In this document: positions 30,981 through 40,346 of the stretch, in pieces
Position numbering within the stretch: the first letter of the stretch is position 1
Layout of the letters: every line of letters begins with the position of its first letter
Origin: Porphyridium purpureum
Lineage: Eukaryota; Rhodophyta; Bangiophyceae; Porphyridiales; Porphyridiaceae
Assembly: GCA_008690995.1 (NCBI GenBank)
Contig: VRMN01000003.1
Coordinates: forward strand, 434,001-498,000
DNA: 64,000 nucleotides
Direction: 5' to 3'
Made by a program: the position numbers and the translations under genes
The notes under the pieces: model-generated
What the model was told of the DNA's origin: nothing
The model's input: only the letters and a program-made list of their open reading frames with translations
Database searches by the model: none

Positions 30981-32120
30981 ATGGAGGCATTTGCGATCAG
31001 TCTGCGCGGAGGCGATGTCGCCAAAGAGTTGACAGTTCTGCGTGGGGAGGATCGTGCCGTGCTCATCACGCAGATTACGCTCGCCCAGTACGACGGAGCG
31101 AGGAGCAATCACAAGCAACGCGACGGAGAGGACGCCCGCAAAGACACATCTGGGGCTGGCGAAAGAATTTGTGTGATGCTGGTGGGGTCCGCTGGGTCGT
31201 CAGAGCTCGACAGTGACGAAGATGAGCAAGAGAGCGGCCACAACGGTCTTGGTGCTTCACCAGCCGCTCCCAGGGTGCTGGAGTCCTGCATTGCCGTGCT
31301 GATCCCGGGTGTGTGCGAGTCAGTCTCGCTTCACGTGTATGTGGCCAAGCAGGGCATGGAAATTCGCGCCCACGGAAGCAGGAAGGCAACGGTTTCAGTC
31401 ACGGGAAACGCCCTTCCGTTACCCGAAAGCTATGACAGTGACGCGGATGCCGACTACGACCCAGAGGCTGAGGAGGTCATCGGCGACGAGGACTTGGAGG
31501 ACGAGCCGCCCCAGCTTGTGCCGGCTGCGACCGCAACATTGGCGCGTACCGATACGAGGAAGCGGCCTGCGATCCCGGATCCCGAAGAGCTGGCGGCAGA
31601 GGTTTTGGCCCGCAAAAAGGCCAACAAAGCAGGCGAGGTGGCGATGCGCAAGGATCCGAAACCTGAGTTAGTTCCCAAGAACAAGGTTGAGAAGAAAACC
31701 GACCCGAAATCGGTTGCTGTGCCCGTAGAACAGTCAGGAAAGAAGCCAGTCGCCAAGCTACCGAAGGTCGAAGATGGGGAACGGGATCTCAAGGAGTTGC
31801 CTTTGGGTTTGAAGTACCGTGATTTTGTCGTTGGATCTGGCCAGCGGCCGCGCCGTGGCCGCGAGGTGCACGTGAGTTACACCCTTCGGCTACCTAATGG
31901 CAAGAAAGTCGATGCTAGCGGGAATAAGGGGTTCACGTTCCGGTTTGGAATCGGGCAAGTTATCCGTGGTTGGGATCTGGGCATAGCGTCTATGCGAGAA
32001 GGAGGAGAGCGGTTTTTGCAAGTCCCGCCTGAATTAGGGTATGGGAAAAAAGGGGCTCCGCCCGATATTCCTGGGAACTCGGTTTTGATGTTCGACGTCA
32101 AGCTGTTGCGTGCTGGATAG
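30981..32120 (+). CDS. Nucleoplasmin-like FKBP-type prolyl isomerase (Fpr3/4, FKBP39/46/53 type)
   Basis: 379 residues from the ATG at 30981; an 11-residue upstream extension starts at TTG. Layout: a nucleoplasmin-like N-terminal beta domain (about 1-125) ending in RKATVSVTGNALPLP; an acidic tract (SDADADYDPEAEEVIGDED) and a Lys-rich charged linker to about 265; then a C-terminal FKBP domain (about 270-379) with HVSYTLRLPNGKKVDAS, FRFGIGQVIRGWDLGIASM, PPELGYGKKGAPPDIPGNS and LMFDVKLL. The VIRGW motif and the Tyr/Asp pocket residues suggest an active rotamase; the usual Phe36 is Val. Proteins of this architecture are nuclear or nucleolar histone chaperones that isomerise histone-tail prolines in yeast and plants. 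Convergent with the F-box-like gene 73 bp away. Confidence 0.93.
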   Translation: MEAFAISLRGGDVAKELTVLRGEDRAVLITQITLAQYDGARSNHKQRDGEDARKDTSGAGERICVMLVGSAGSSELDSDEDEQESGHNGLGASPAAPRVLESCIAVLIPGVCESVSLHVYVAKQGMEIRAHGSRKATVSVTGNALPLPESYDSDADADYDPEAEEVIGDEDLEDEPPQLVPAATATLARTDTRKRPAIPDPEELAAEVLARKKANKAGEVAMRKDPKPELVPKNKVEKKTDPKSVAVPVEQSGKKPVAKLPKVEDGERDLKELPLGLKYRDFVVGSGQRPRRGREVHVSYTLRLPNGKKVDASGNKGFTFRFGIGQVIRGWDLGIASMREGGERFLQVPPELGYGKKGAPPDIPGNSVLMFDVKLLRAG

Positions 32121-32192
32121 TCGCGAGGGGTGTGAATCGTAGGAAGAGCGCCAAGTACATCGGTCCATTTTTTAATATACTAGGACAGTTGC

Positions 32193-33242
32193 CTACCGAG
32201 ACAATACTGGTCGTGATGACCTCCTCCGTTGCCGCTCGTACGAGTTTAAAACCTGACCATAATCCTCGACCATTCCTCCGCAGCACACTGTTTCTAGTAC
32301 GCAGTAGTATAGCTCGTCCCCGACTTGTGTCTGGAGCATGCCGCGCAAGTCGAGAACGAGGTACTGACCTACGCCCAAATTTTCAGTGGTCAGGTCAAAC
32401 CGCTGCGGCTCAGACAGGCGAAGCACGCGGAATTCCCTGCTGAACGAAGCACTCTGTGGTGAATTACATACAGCAAAGCGCACGGTTTTGCTCGGGTAAA
32501 TGGGGTGGCCGGGCTGGTAAAACGCGCGGTAGACTTTCAGCATCACCCAGTTGAGCCGTGTCGTAGGTTCCTTTAGCCTAAAAACCACTGTCTCACGCGA
32601 GTCCTGTGTCTGATGTCCAGCGCTACTCCAGAACGTCGCCGGGCGTACATCAAAATTGAGCATTTGGTTCATGCCTTGTGTCTCCGGGTCGTCGCATGAG
32701 GATACGTACACTGCCGACTCAATCAGGGACGTCTCTCGCGCCAGCGCGTAGGCGGCCTGAGACAGAACGCGCCCTACGTACAAATCGTTGAGGTTCTGCA
32801 GCTCGGCGCGGTCCTCCTTGATGTTGTTTTGCGTGTCAGGGCGCTGCATGGACAATAGCCGTCGCACAAAATCTTGGTACGCCATCATGTCCGCCGTCAT
32901 TCCGTCCGCTACCGCACCAGTAGGATTTGCGTTTCCATTCGGATTTGCGCCGTTGCGGGTAATAGGCCCAAACAACGCACGCGCGAGCGGAAACAGTCTC
33001 TCGGGCGTGACTTCGAGCAAGGGCATTGCCGGCGTTTCTCGTGCCACTGCCGGCTCGCGGTCCGGAAAGTCGCTTGGTGTGAGCACGTCTGGTGTGAGAG
33101 CGTCCGCGCCCAAATCATGTTCGTCCACATCAGCCAGGTCCAACTGTCGCAAGGGATTCGAGGCATCATGCTCCTCAGCCTCTGGTTCCGTCAGGAGAGG
33201 CTGGCCAGCTTCTTCCCCGCGCTCCCTTTCCTGGTCGTCCAT
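32193..33242 (-). CDS. F-box At4g00755-like protein (C-terminal domain present, F-box not evident)
   Basis: 349 residues. The C-terminal 200 residues match the conserved region of plant F-box protein At4g00755-like proteins: SAVYVSSCDDPETQGMNQML, RPATFWSSAGHQTQDSRETV, VMLKVYRAFYQPGHPIYPSK, TVRFAVCN, FRVLRLSEPQRFDL and LRGMLQTQVGDELYYCV, a beta-sandwich probably recognising ligand or substrate. The N-terminal 120 residues are acidic and proline-rich; no clear F-box helix pattern (LPxxLL) is visible, though EVTPERLFPLARALFG (about 77-92) could be a degenerate one. If the F-box is truly missing it would not recruit SKP1. The start ATG is at 33240-33242. Confidence 0.7.
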   Translation of the reverse strand: MDDQERERGEEAGQPLLTEPEAEEHDASNPLRQLDLADVDEHDLGADALTPDVLTPSDFPDREPAVARETPAMPLLEVTPERLFPLARALFGPITRNGANPNGNANPTGAVADGMTADMMAYQDFVRRLLSMQRPDTQNNIKEDRAELQNLNDLYVGRVLSQAAYALARETSLIESAVYVSSCDDPETQGMNQMLNFDVRPATFWSSAGHQTQDSRETVVFRLKEPTTRLNWVMLKVYRAFYQPGHPIYPSKTVRFAVCNSPQSASFSREFRVLRLSEPQRFDLTTENLGVGQYLVLDLRGMLQTQVGDELYYCVLETVCCGGMVEDYGQVLNSYERQRRRSSRPVLSR

Positions 33243-33736
33243 GCTTCAGGAGCGCATATGCGCGTTGCCTATTCCAGCACCTCTCGAGAGCTGCGCACCA
33301 GCGTTCGCCCCTCAGTGCGCGTCGCTTCCAAACTCCTCGCTTCAACCCTGAGGGTGCTTCCTCTTGTCGGCCCAACCCAGCGGCATCACCGACCTATTGA
33401 CAACTGGGAACTTCAGATTCCTTGAGAAAATAATGCCATGCGTTTGCACGTGTGCAGCTCGCGCTTTATTCAGACGCCATTGCGGCCTGGGCATGAATCG
33501 GAGTCATACAAGGGAGATTGAGCACACGTGCCGGGCTCTTTGCGGCACAGGAAGGCAGAGCACGTGCACTAGTTGGCGTCGGCTGGTGCTCGATCGCTCC
33601 AAACGCAAGGCGCCTTTCCACTGGAGAGGAGGACGGGAAGAATTTGTGAAAAGGAGAGCGGCAGTTACTATTTATCATCGTGTACGACTCACAGTGACTG
33701 GAAGTTCTTTCCTTCCTTCAGGGAGTGGCCTCATAC
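33243..33736. other. Spacer upstream of the F-box-like gene
   Basis: 494 bp between the 5' end of the F-box-like gene and the 3' end of prohibitin 2. No exact GTACAGT, no convincing reading frame and no repeat were seen. It must hold the F-box-like promoter and the prohibitin 3' untranslated region. Confidence 0.4.
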
Positions 33737-34618
33737 TTAATGCTTCACGCCGGTGCCCTCGGACAATATGTCTCCGCCGACGTCGCCGAGGTTGAGCTGC
33801 AGAGAGTCAGAATTCAGATACACGCGATTGTTCGAGCGAGCCATCACTTCGCTGATGGTGCGGGCGGCCTCGATCTTCCGTAAAGCCACAAAGCCCGGGT
33901 TGCTCTTCATCGCATCCCCTATCAATTTCGCAGACTGGGCCTCACCAGTGGCACGAATAATGGTCGATTTTTTGTCCTGGATAGCCTTCTCGACCATGAA
34001 TCTTGCGCGCTCGGCCTCTTGTTGCGCGACCTGCTTGGCTTCCACTGCCGCAGTGTACTCTTTGCCGAAGGCCAGATGCGTGATGGACACATCATCTAGT
34101 AAGATATTGAAGTCCATGGCGCGATCGCGCAAGTTGCGCTGAATGAGCCTGGAGACCTGCTCTCGCTGAGTGATCAGTTGGGAGGCGTTGAACTGGGCAA
34201 CGACGCTTTTAAGCACCTCATTCACGATGGACGGGAGCACGCGCTCGTCGTAGTCCATTCCGAGCGTCCTGTAAATGGCCGGTAATTGCTCTGGGACCGG
34301 TCTGGACAGCACGCGAAGCGAGATCTGCACCGTCTGCAGATCCCTTGAGCCCGTGAGGCTCTGGATGATTCGCGGCTTGGCGCGAACATCGTAGATGATC
34401 GGGACATCAATGAAGGGAAGGCGCAGGTGGGTGCCCTCTCCGTACACTTCTTCCCGCACGCCCGTGATCTTATTAAAGATGACTGCGCGATGTCCTCCTT
34501 CCACGTTATACAAGCCGTACCGGTACGCGCCAACCAGCAGCCCGCCCCCGATTCCTGCCATCACCAGCGCCCGGAGCCCCGTTGCCGCGCCGGGGGGCAT
34601 GTTTGGCACCTGAGCCAT
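33737..34618 (-). CDS. PHB2: Prohibitin 2 (mitochondrial inner membrane scaffold)
   Basis: 293 residues from the ATG at 34616-34618; a 19-residue upstream extension to 34675 is less likely. Prohibitins 1 and 2 form a ring complex in the mitochondrial inner membrane that stabilises respiratory subunits and controls m-AAA proteases. Seen: an N-terminal hydrophobic anchor (LRALVMAGIGGGLLVGAY), EGGHRAVIFNKITGV, THLRLPFIDVPIIYDVRAKP (PHB domain), VLKSVVAQFNASQLITQRE, and a C-terminal coiled coil KQVAQQEAERARFMVEKA. The wording at these blocks is PHB2-like (DVRAKPR, SRPV) rather than PHB1. It shares a divergent promoter with GOS28. Confidence 0.95.
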   Translation of the reverse strand: MAQVPNMPPGAATGLRALVMAGIGGGLLVGAYRYGLYNVEGGHRAVIFNKITGVREEVYGEGTHLRLPFIDVPIIYDVRAKPRIIQSLTGSRDLQTVQISLRVLSRPVPEQLPAIYRTLGMDYDERVLPSIVNEVLKSVVAQFNASQLITQREQVSRLIQRNLRDRAMDFNILLDDVSITHLAFGKEYTAAVEAKQVAQQEAERARFMVEKAIQDKKSTIIRATGEAQSAKLIGDAMKSNPGFVALRKIEAARTISEVMARSNNRVYLNSDSLQLNLGDVGGDILSEGTGVKH

Positions 34619-34894
34619 GTTCTCTCCCGCCGGTCCACACCCCAACCGCAACCAGCCGTGCCGTTCCCCACGCACTCCGACTTGGCCTCCTTCCTCCCTC
34701 TCCCAATCTTGCCTCTAGCTACACCCTTACCTATAACCTACCGGGCGCTCTGTATCAAAACGAGCGCGTTCACTTAGACAAACCGCGGGGGTCGTAGCGT
34801 CGGCGCCCACTAGTTCGCGGTTCTCTGGTTTCTTTGATCGCCCTGGCTGGCTGGCTAGCTGGCTAGCTTGCCTGCCTGTCTGGCATAGCGATGA

Positions 34895-34960
34895 AGCGGT
34901 AGGGTAAGTACAGTGCGAGGAAGGTGTGTGTACAGTATAAGTACAGTTTGTGTGTTCACT
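34895..34960. promoter_or_regulatory. Divergent promoter PHB2 / GOS28 with three GTACAGT copies
   Basis: Exact GTACAGT copies at 34908-34914, 34930-34936 and 34941-34947, within 40 bp, in the 538-bp spacer between two divergent genes. They lie 210-250 bp upstream of the GOS28 ATG and about 300 bp from the PHB2 ATG. A simple GCTGGCTGGCTAGCTGGC-type run sits beside them at about 34844-34880. This is one of the two densest clusters of this element in the window. Confidence 0.55.
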
Positions 34961-35156
34961 TAGTGGTGTGGCAGTGGTGGTGGTGGGGTGAGGCGAAAGG
35001 TGGACACACGCGCGGATGCGGATGCAGTGAGCGAGGGACAGACAGCGAGAGACACCACGGCCACATGTGGAGCGCGCGTGCGACGTGTGGAGAGGAAACG
35101 CAAGGAAGCAGGCTGGTTGTGTGTGCATGTGGTGCCGCTGAGGAAGAGGAGCCGCG

Positions 35157-35951
35157 ATGACTGCGTGGGAGCAGCTGCGCCGGGAGGCGCGGCGGCTTGA
35201 AAATGAAGTCGACGCCAAATTGGTCGTGTACGCAAAGGCCGGATTTGGAGCGACGCACCATCACCACCAACAGCAGCAGCAGTCGTCACAGCACGCCGCG
35301 TATTCGCCAAATGTGAACGGCGCCCGCGGCAGGTCAGGAGAGGAGCTCGCGGACAGGGAGAGAGAAGCGAGCTCCGCTGCAGAGCACGTCGAGAAAGAGC
35401 TCGAGTCGTTGCTGAGCCATTTGTCCTCGATTGTATCGAGCATGAAAGATCACGTCAAGGCAATACAGACGCCGGAGTCTCGAAGCTCACATCAAAGCGG
35501 GCCACCGCTAAGCGCCATGAATCATGCGCTGCAGCGACACGAGGAAATCCTCGCCGACTACAAGCTCGATTTTCAAAAGACCCGGCGACACATTGCGAGC
35601 ATACGGCAGCACTCAGAGCTGTTTGCGGCCCATAAAAGCAGAGCGGAAACGGGCGCAGATCCGCTCACGAAAGAGGCAAACTCCCTGTACGAGGAGCGCG
35701 CGTCGCTGGCCGCGTCCACCAACGTCGCAGACAATAGCGTCGCACAAGGACTTACACTACGTGATGAACTCTTACGACAACGAGCCAACTTTTCGGCCAT
35801 GATGGACCGCGTGCAGGCCATGGGCTCTTCGGTGCCCGCCATCAATACCGTCATCAATCAGATCAAACGGAAAAAGAATCGCGACGTAATCATTTTCGCC
35901 ATCGTGGTGTCTGTGCTCACCTTTGTGACGCTCGTGTGGAAGCTTTTCTAG
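35157..35951 (+). CDS. GOSR1: Golgi SNARE GOS28 / GOSR1 (Qb-SNARE)
   Basis: 264 residues. A Qb-SNARE that acts in ER-Golgi and intra-Golgi vesicle fusion. Seen: the N-terminal signature WEQLRREARRLENEVDAKLV (residues 4-23), helical Habc region to about 160, SNARE helix DELLRQRANFSAMMDRVQAM through VPAINTVINQIKRKK, and a C-terminal tail anchor VIIFAIVVSVLTFVTLVW. Length and order match animal and plant GOS28 (230-250 residues). A His/Gln-rich insert, HHHHQQQQQSSQH, lies between the first helix and the rest (about 34-46) and is a local low-complexity expansion. The start ATG at 35157 immediately precedes the WEQL motif. Confidence 0.93.
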   Translation: MTAWEQLRREARRLENEVDAKLVVYAKAGFGATHHHHQQQQQSSQHAAYSPNVNGARGRSGEELADREREASSAAEHVEKELESLLSHLSSIVSSMKDHVKAIQTPESRSSHQSGPPLSAMNHALQRHEEILADYKLDFQKTRRHIASIRQHSELFAAHKSRAETGADPLTKEANSLYEERASLAASTNVADNSVAQGLTLRDELLRQRANFSAMMDRVQAMGSSVPAINTVINQIKRKKNRDVIIFAIVVSVLTFVTLVWKLF

Positions 35952-36121
35952 GTTTCGATCAAAGATGCACAGAAACTCAAGCTGGTCTTCTCGCGTTCTT
36001 CATCTCTTTACCTCATGTCAACATGTAAACTATACACGGCAGCACAAACCAGACCAGTGACCAAGGAATACTTGGGTACAAGCTGACTGCCCGAGCAGCA
36101 CCCAACTTTCAAAAAGCATGG

Positions 36122-37423
36122 TCACAGAAAATCGCGCATCGACACAAGCGCCAAAGAACCGGTATTTTTGGATGAAAACTCGCTCTGCGCGATCACGATC
36201 TGGGATACGGCGCGCTCAAGGATACTGGAGCGCGCGCGCTTTTGCGCGGTCAAGAGCGCGACGTTGAGTGACGACGCCACGGGCTCCCGGCGCTTGGTGT
36301 GCAGCAGGTACGACACAGGACAGTCCGTTGGGTCTGGATAAGCAAGAAGTGAAAAGACTTCCTTGAGCCTCTCATCCTGGTAGTCGCCCCTGTCGCGAAA
36401 TGAAGCGAGTTCGGTACGGCCAAACTCAATCAAATTCGACGTCGGGACGGTTCGTCCGCGCACCATCTCTACAAAGTGCTGGCACTTGAGGTCAAACATA
36501 ATGCGGCTATCCGCCTCCAGTATAGCCGGTTCGAGCTCGGACATGGCGCGTATGGCTTCAGGAATTTGGCCGTCCAGCACGTACCTGCAAACAGACTGGC
36601 GCTTGATAGTCAAGGCAAGATCGTCACGAATAGCGTTCAACCTGCCTGTATCCCGTGCAAAAATCTCTGCAGATGCCGCAAAGCCATTGTGGATCATAAA
36701 GTTGAGCACGAGATCGGTCACCACGTCGTAATAGTTCGGCAATCGCGACTCTGACAGAATGGTACTCATAAGATTGGCCTTGACTTCCTGCGCGAAGCTC
36801 TCGATGTCAAAGTAAAAGGGCGCGGCCCCTGGCTGTCCAAAATTGGCGTGCACAATTTCACCCTGTGTTCTCAGTCCCACAGTTGGATAAAAGGTACCCC
36901 GTACATGCTGAAAGGCCACACCCAGAGCAATACCGTTCTTGGTGAAAAAAACCGAGCCGTCAATCATATTCCAGCAGCATCCGATTACGTCACCCGTTGT
37001 GTAAGGAGGGCCATACGCCACACCGGTACCCGAATCACGAAATGCGTGCCCATCATCACCATGATACCCAAACGAGTTGCGCTCCCAGCCAGGCAGTCGA
37101 TTCAAATTGACATTCGCCGCACAAAGCCCTATTCCAATGTACCCGCTCTGCCCCGCATGCACCACGGTGATTTCAAAATAGTAAAGCGCGCACCGCGTCG
37201 TCGGGACGCACTCTGTTGTGCGCACGGCGGCTGCATCAATGTCTGTCTTTCCGGGACCATGGTACGACACCTTCAAGTTCTCATCGGACAAACTCAGCAG
37301 ATTCCACTTGTCCTTACTGTTCCATGCGGACGGCAAGCTGCCCGACGCCACCAGCTCTTTCCTCACTTCTGGGGCGGCCACCACGCCGTGAGATACCAGA
37401 CCTTCGCTTGTGCTGCTGTCCAT
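36122..37423 (-). CDS. RanBPM/RanBP9-like protein (GID/CTLH E3 ligase subunit Gid1)
   Basis: 433 residues. RanBPM (Gid1 in yeast) is the scaffold of the GID/CTLH ubiquitin ligase. Domains in order: SPRY (about 45-205; ALYYFEITVVHAGQSGYIGI, GLCAANVNLNRLPGWERNSF, GYHGDDGHAF, GDVIGCCWNMIDGSVFFTKN), LisH (about 225-257; YDVVTDLVLNFMIHNGFAAS), CTLH (about 262-320; IRDDLALTIKRQSVCRYVLD, then GQIPEAIRAMSELEP) and CRA (about 325-425; LKCQHFVEMVR, FGRTELASF, LKEVFSLLAYPDPTDCPVSY). This is the complete RanBPM layout, though shorter than animal RanBP9, which has an extra N-terminal Pro/Gln region. The ATG at 37421-37423 lies only 63 bp from the 3' end of the next gene. Confidence 0.94.
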   Translation of the reverse strand: MDSSTSEGLVSHGVVAAPEVRKELVASGSLPSAWNSKDKWNLLSLSDENLKVSYHGPGKTDIDAAAVRTTECVPTTRCALYYFEITVVHAGQSGYIGIGLCAANVNLNRLPGWERNSFGYHGDDGHAFRDSGTGVAYGPPYTTGDVIGCCWNMIDGSVFFTKNGIALGVAFQHVRGTFYPTVGLRTQGEIVHANFGQPGAAPFYFDIESFAQEVKANLMSTILSESRLPNYYDVVTDLVLNFMIHNGFAASAEIFARDTGRLNAIRDDLALTIKRQSVCRYVLDGQIPEAIRAMSELEPAILEADSRIMFDLKCQHFVEMVRGRTVPTSNLIEFGRTELASFRDRGDYQDERLKEVFSLLAYPDPTDCPVSYLLHTKRREPVASSLNVALLTAQKRARSSILERAVSQIVIAQSEFSSKNTGSLALVSMRDFL

Positions 37424-37486
37424 ACTTACGATTCTTGCCTGTCCACAACTTTACCTTTCTCTTTACTACTTGCGTTAGCCAAGCGG

Positions 37487-38350
37487 CTACTTGAAGTCAT
37501 TTGGTACTTCAGCGGGCGAACGAAAGTATTCGCTCACATCGTCGCGTTTGACAAAGGAGACAAGCTGCGCGTACGAGCGTAAGAGGGGCTTGATGGCAAG
37601 CCACGTGGGCTTGAACACGAGCGGTGCGTCAACGAACAGGAGCTGGTCTAGACGGCGCGGATAATAAGTAAAGAAAACCTCGATCAGGTATCGTGCAAGG
37701 TTGAGGTCGGCGTTTGCGATTGAGAAGCCCTTGAGGTCGATGATGACCATGATTGTCTCGACACCCGGGTCTAGTGACGCCACGGCCTCGTCCAGCACAT
37801 GTTTGACCACTTTGCGGTTTGAATTCGGACCGTACTGGGACGCAAAGTGGAGTCGCGCGCGCACAATTAGCACGCGCCGTCCATACTTGTCCGTTTTTGG
37901 GTGGAGCTCGGTCTTGCTCGACTGGAGCTCGGCCAGGACGTTGCCTTGCAATGGTATCCGCTCCATTTCAGACACCCACTGCAGCCTCTTCCGCAGCTTG
38001 GTTATTGTCTCCTGCTCATCGAAACGCCGATCGCGGAGGAACCATTCAATCTCTTCCTCGCTCACGTTCTGAGAGTTGAACGCGCGCACGAGGGCCTCGC
38101 GCGCACGCTCTTTTTCGTCCTCTGTCTTGGATGTAGGCGGGAACTTGGCGCGTGCTGGAGACGAGAATGACATTGACAATGGTGCCCTTCGACTGTGCAT
38201 CACCAAGGCGCTACCCCGCGTTCTGTCTCGCATGCTCAAACCACGCATTCGACCGGGCGCCGACATCTGCGCCAGCGTAGCCACCGATGGCCCCACCCAC
38301 GCAAGATGACCTGGAAACGACGCCATCACAAACCTTTCACAGCGAGCCAT
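37487..38350 (-). CDS. CRAL-TRIO (Sec14-like) lipid-transfer protein with organelle presequence
   Basis: 287 residues from 38350, or 279 from Met9 (38326). The Met9 start gives MASFPGHLAWVGPSVATLAQ, with Phe near the N-terminus and a long Arg/Ser leader to about residue 65; this resembles red-algal plastid transit peptides (inference). Then a CRAL-TRIO N-like helix region (EEIEWFLRDRRFDEQETITK) and the lipid-binding fold: DKYGRRVLIVRARLHF, ETIMVIIDLKGFSIANADLN, YLIEVFFTYYPRRLDQLLFV, DAPLVFKPTWLAIKPLL. Sec14-type proteins shuttle phosphatidylinositol and other lipids. It is divergent from seryl-tRNA synthetase, with GTACAGT elements between. Confidence 0.9.
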   Translation of the reverse strand: MARCERFVMASFPGHLAWVGPSVATLAQMSAPGRMRGLSMRDRTRGSALVMHSRRAPLSMSFSSPARAKFPPTSKTEDEKERAREALVRAFNSQNVSEEEIEWFLRDRRFDEQETITKLRKRLQWVSEMERIPLQGNVLAELQSSKTELHPKTDKYGRRVLIVRARLHFASQYGPNSNRKVVKHVLDEAVASLDPGVETIMVIIDLKGFSIANADLNLARYLIEVFFTYYPRRLDQLLFVDAPLVFKPTWLAIKPLLRSYAQLVSFVKRDDVSEYFRSPAEVPNDFK

Positions 38351-38584
38351 GCAGACGTCCCGCAGCGCGTGCTCCCGCCACGCCCAACCGCAATGCGTTT
38401 CGTGTCGGACACCGCGCGAGGCTCAGACAGGGTACGGTACGAGAGAAGATGATCAGCAGACTCGTGCGCAACAGGAAATTCACAATGCCGGAGCGGTCTT
38501 TGATGTCAGAACTCTCTCTCCACTGCCGCCATCCCCGGAATCTTGCACTATCCACGGCTCCACGTGAACTCGTCCACGGTTGCA

Positions 38585-38650
38585 TTTCAACTGTACCGAA
38601 GTGGCCGATGAGCAGTACCTCTGTGTGGTACAGTTTATTCGTACAGTCGG
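38585..38650. promoter_or_regulatory. Divergent promoter (Sec14-like / SerRS) with three GTACAGT-type copies
   Basis: ACTGTAC at 38590-38596 and GTACAGT at 38628-38634 and 38641-38647, inside the 453-bp spacer between two divergent genes, 160-215 bp upstream of the SerRS ATG. Both orientations of the element occur here, consistent with service to both genes (inference). Confidence 0.55.
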
Positions 38651-38732
38651 TGGGTGTGAACTTGCGCGGCGCGGCGGTGAAGGCGTATGGAGATGGACAG
38701 AGCGGGAGACTAGGAGGGAAACGTACAGAGTG

Positions 38733-38735
<3 letters not shown>

Positions 38736-38770
<35 letters not shown>

Positions 38771-38790
38771 TGTGTGTGTGTGTGTGTGTG
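38736..38790. repeat. (GA)n-(TG)n compound microsatellite in the SerRS leader
   Basis: A GA run of about 16 units (38736-38768) passes directly into a TG run of 11 units (38769-38790), ending 13 bp before the SerRS ATG at 38804. It must lie in the 5' untranslated region, or in the core promoter if the leader is very short. Confidence 0.95.
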
Positions 38791-38803
38791 GTAAGAGACC
38801 AAC

Positions 38804-40156
38804 ATGTTGGAGCTGCAGTTGTTCCGCACGGACAAGGGCGGAGATCCAGAGAAAGTGCGTGAATCGCAGCGCCGGAGGTTCAAGGATGTGGGGCTGGTGG
38901 ACAAGGTCATCGAGCTGGACGAGGCGCATTTGAAGGTGCGCAAGGAGGCCGATAATTTACGGAAGGACATGAATGAGAAGTCCAAGATGGTTGGAAAGCT
39001 TAAAAAGGAGAAGAAGGACGACGAGGCCCAGGTGATTATGGACCAGGTGCCTGCGATCAAGAACGAAATCAAGGACAAGGAGGAAGAGGCCAAGCGCCTG
39101 ATCACCATGCGCGACGAAACAATTCGCATGATTGGAAACCTGGTGCCAGACTCAGTTCCTGTGTCTCAGGATGAAAACGAAAATAAAGTGGAGCGAACGT
39201 GGGGCGAACCGGGCGCGGCGGCAGGCGACGGTCTGAATCACGTGGACCTTCTGCATCGCATTGGTGGCGTGGAATACGAACGCGGCGTTACGGCCGCCGG
39301 CTCGCGTGGCTACTTTCTCGTCGGAGACGGCGTACTGCTCAACTTGGCACTGATCCACTACGGTGTCCATTTTCTGACGACGCGAGGCCATATTGCCGTG
39401 CAGCCGCCGTACTTCATGGAGCGCGATGCGATGGCAAAATGTGCGCAGCTCGATGACTTTGACGAACAGCTTTACAAAGTGTCTGGCGACGGCGGCGACA
39501 AGTACCTGATTGCTACCTCAGAGCAGCCGCTATGCGTCTATCACATGGACGAGTGGATCGCAGTGCAGAGCTTGCCTCTCAAATACGTCGGCGTGTCGAC
39601 TTGTTTCCGCAAGGAGACCGGCTCGCACGGGCGCGACACGCTGGGAATCTTTCGCGTGCACCAGTTTGAAAAGTTGGAGCAGTTTGTAGTGTGCAGCCCA
39701 GAAGGTGATGAGAGCTGGACGATCATGGATGAAATGCTTGGGAACGCCGAGGAATTCTACCAGGCGCTGGGCATTCCTTATCGTGTGGTGAACATTGTGA
39801 GCGGCGCGCTGAACAATGCCGCAGCCAAAAAGTACGACCTGGAGGGTTGGTTCCCCGCCTCGACGACGTATCGTGAACTGGTGTCATGCAGCAACTGCAC
39901 AGATTACCAAGCGCGTCGTCTCGAAGTGCGCTACGGACAGACCAAGAAGCAGGGCGACGCGCGCGAATCTAAATTTGTGCACATGCTCAACTCGACGCTG
40001 TGCGCGACCACGCGCGTCATCTGCGCGATTCTCGAAAACTACCAGACAAGCGAAGGCGTCAGAGTCCCGGAAGTCCTGCAGCCGTACATGGGCGGCAAGT
40101 CATTCCTGCCCTTTGTACGTGACGCTCCTCTGCCACCCAAGCCATTGCGAAAGTGA
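38804..40156 (+). CDS. SARS1: Seryl-tRNA synthetase, cytosolic
   Basis: 450 residues. Class II aminoacyl-tRNA synthetase that charges tRNA-Ser and tRNA-Sec. Seen: the N-terminal tRNA-binding coiled-coil arm (about 25-115, Lys/Glu-rich), motif 1 region RGHIAVQPPYFMERDAM, the serine/ATP pocket KYLIATSEQPLCVYHMDEW, motif 2 VGVSTCFRKETGSHGRDTLG with GIFRVHQFEKLEQF, and motif 3 ARESKFVHMLNSTLCATTRV. The EGWFPASTTYRELVSCSNCT segment is typical of eukaryotic cytosolic SerRS. No presequence is present: the start at 38804 gives MLELQLFRTDKGGDPEKV, which aligns with the cytosolic N-terminus. A microsatellite lies immediately upstream. Confidence 0.97.
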   Translation: MLELQLFRTDKGGDPEKVRESQRRRFKDVGLVDKVIELDEAHLKVRKEADNLRKDMNEKSKMVGKLKKEKKDDEAQVIMDQVPAIKNEIKDKEEEAKRLITMRDETIRMIGNLVPDSVPVSQDENENKVERTWGEPGAAAGDGLNHVDLLHRIGGVEYERGVTAAGSRGYFLVGDGVLLNLALIHYGVHFLTTRGHIAVQPPYFMERDAMAKCAQLDDFDEQLYKVSGDGGDKYLIATSEQPLCVYHMDEWIAVQSLPLKYVGVSTCFRKETGSHGRDTLGIFRVHQFEKLEQFVVCSPEGDESWTIMDEMLGNAEEFYQALGIPYRVVNIVSGALNNAAAKKYDLEGWFPASTTYRELVSCSNCTDYQARRLEVRYGQTKKQGDARESKFVHMLNSTLCATTRVICAILENYQTSEGVRVPEVLQPYMGGKSFLPFVRDAPLPPKPLRK

Positions 40157-40346
40157 CGGGGGAAAATAAACGGTTAAGGCTTTGAATCCATTAGCATCGA
40201 ATCGGCTTGAACCATAAATAGTCGTGGAGAACGATGTGAGACACGGGACAACGCGGCAACGTTGTGTGCTTCTGGACTGGCCGATCCAGTTCCGTGCTGT
40301 GTGTGTTGGTTTGTGCGTGGCTCCTGCGGGCCCCTTGTGCGCAGCA

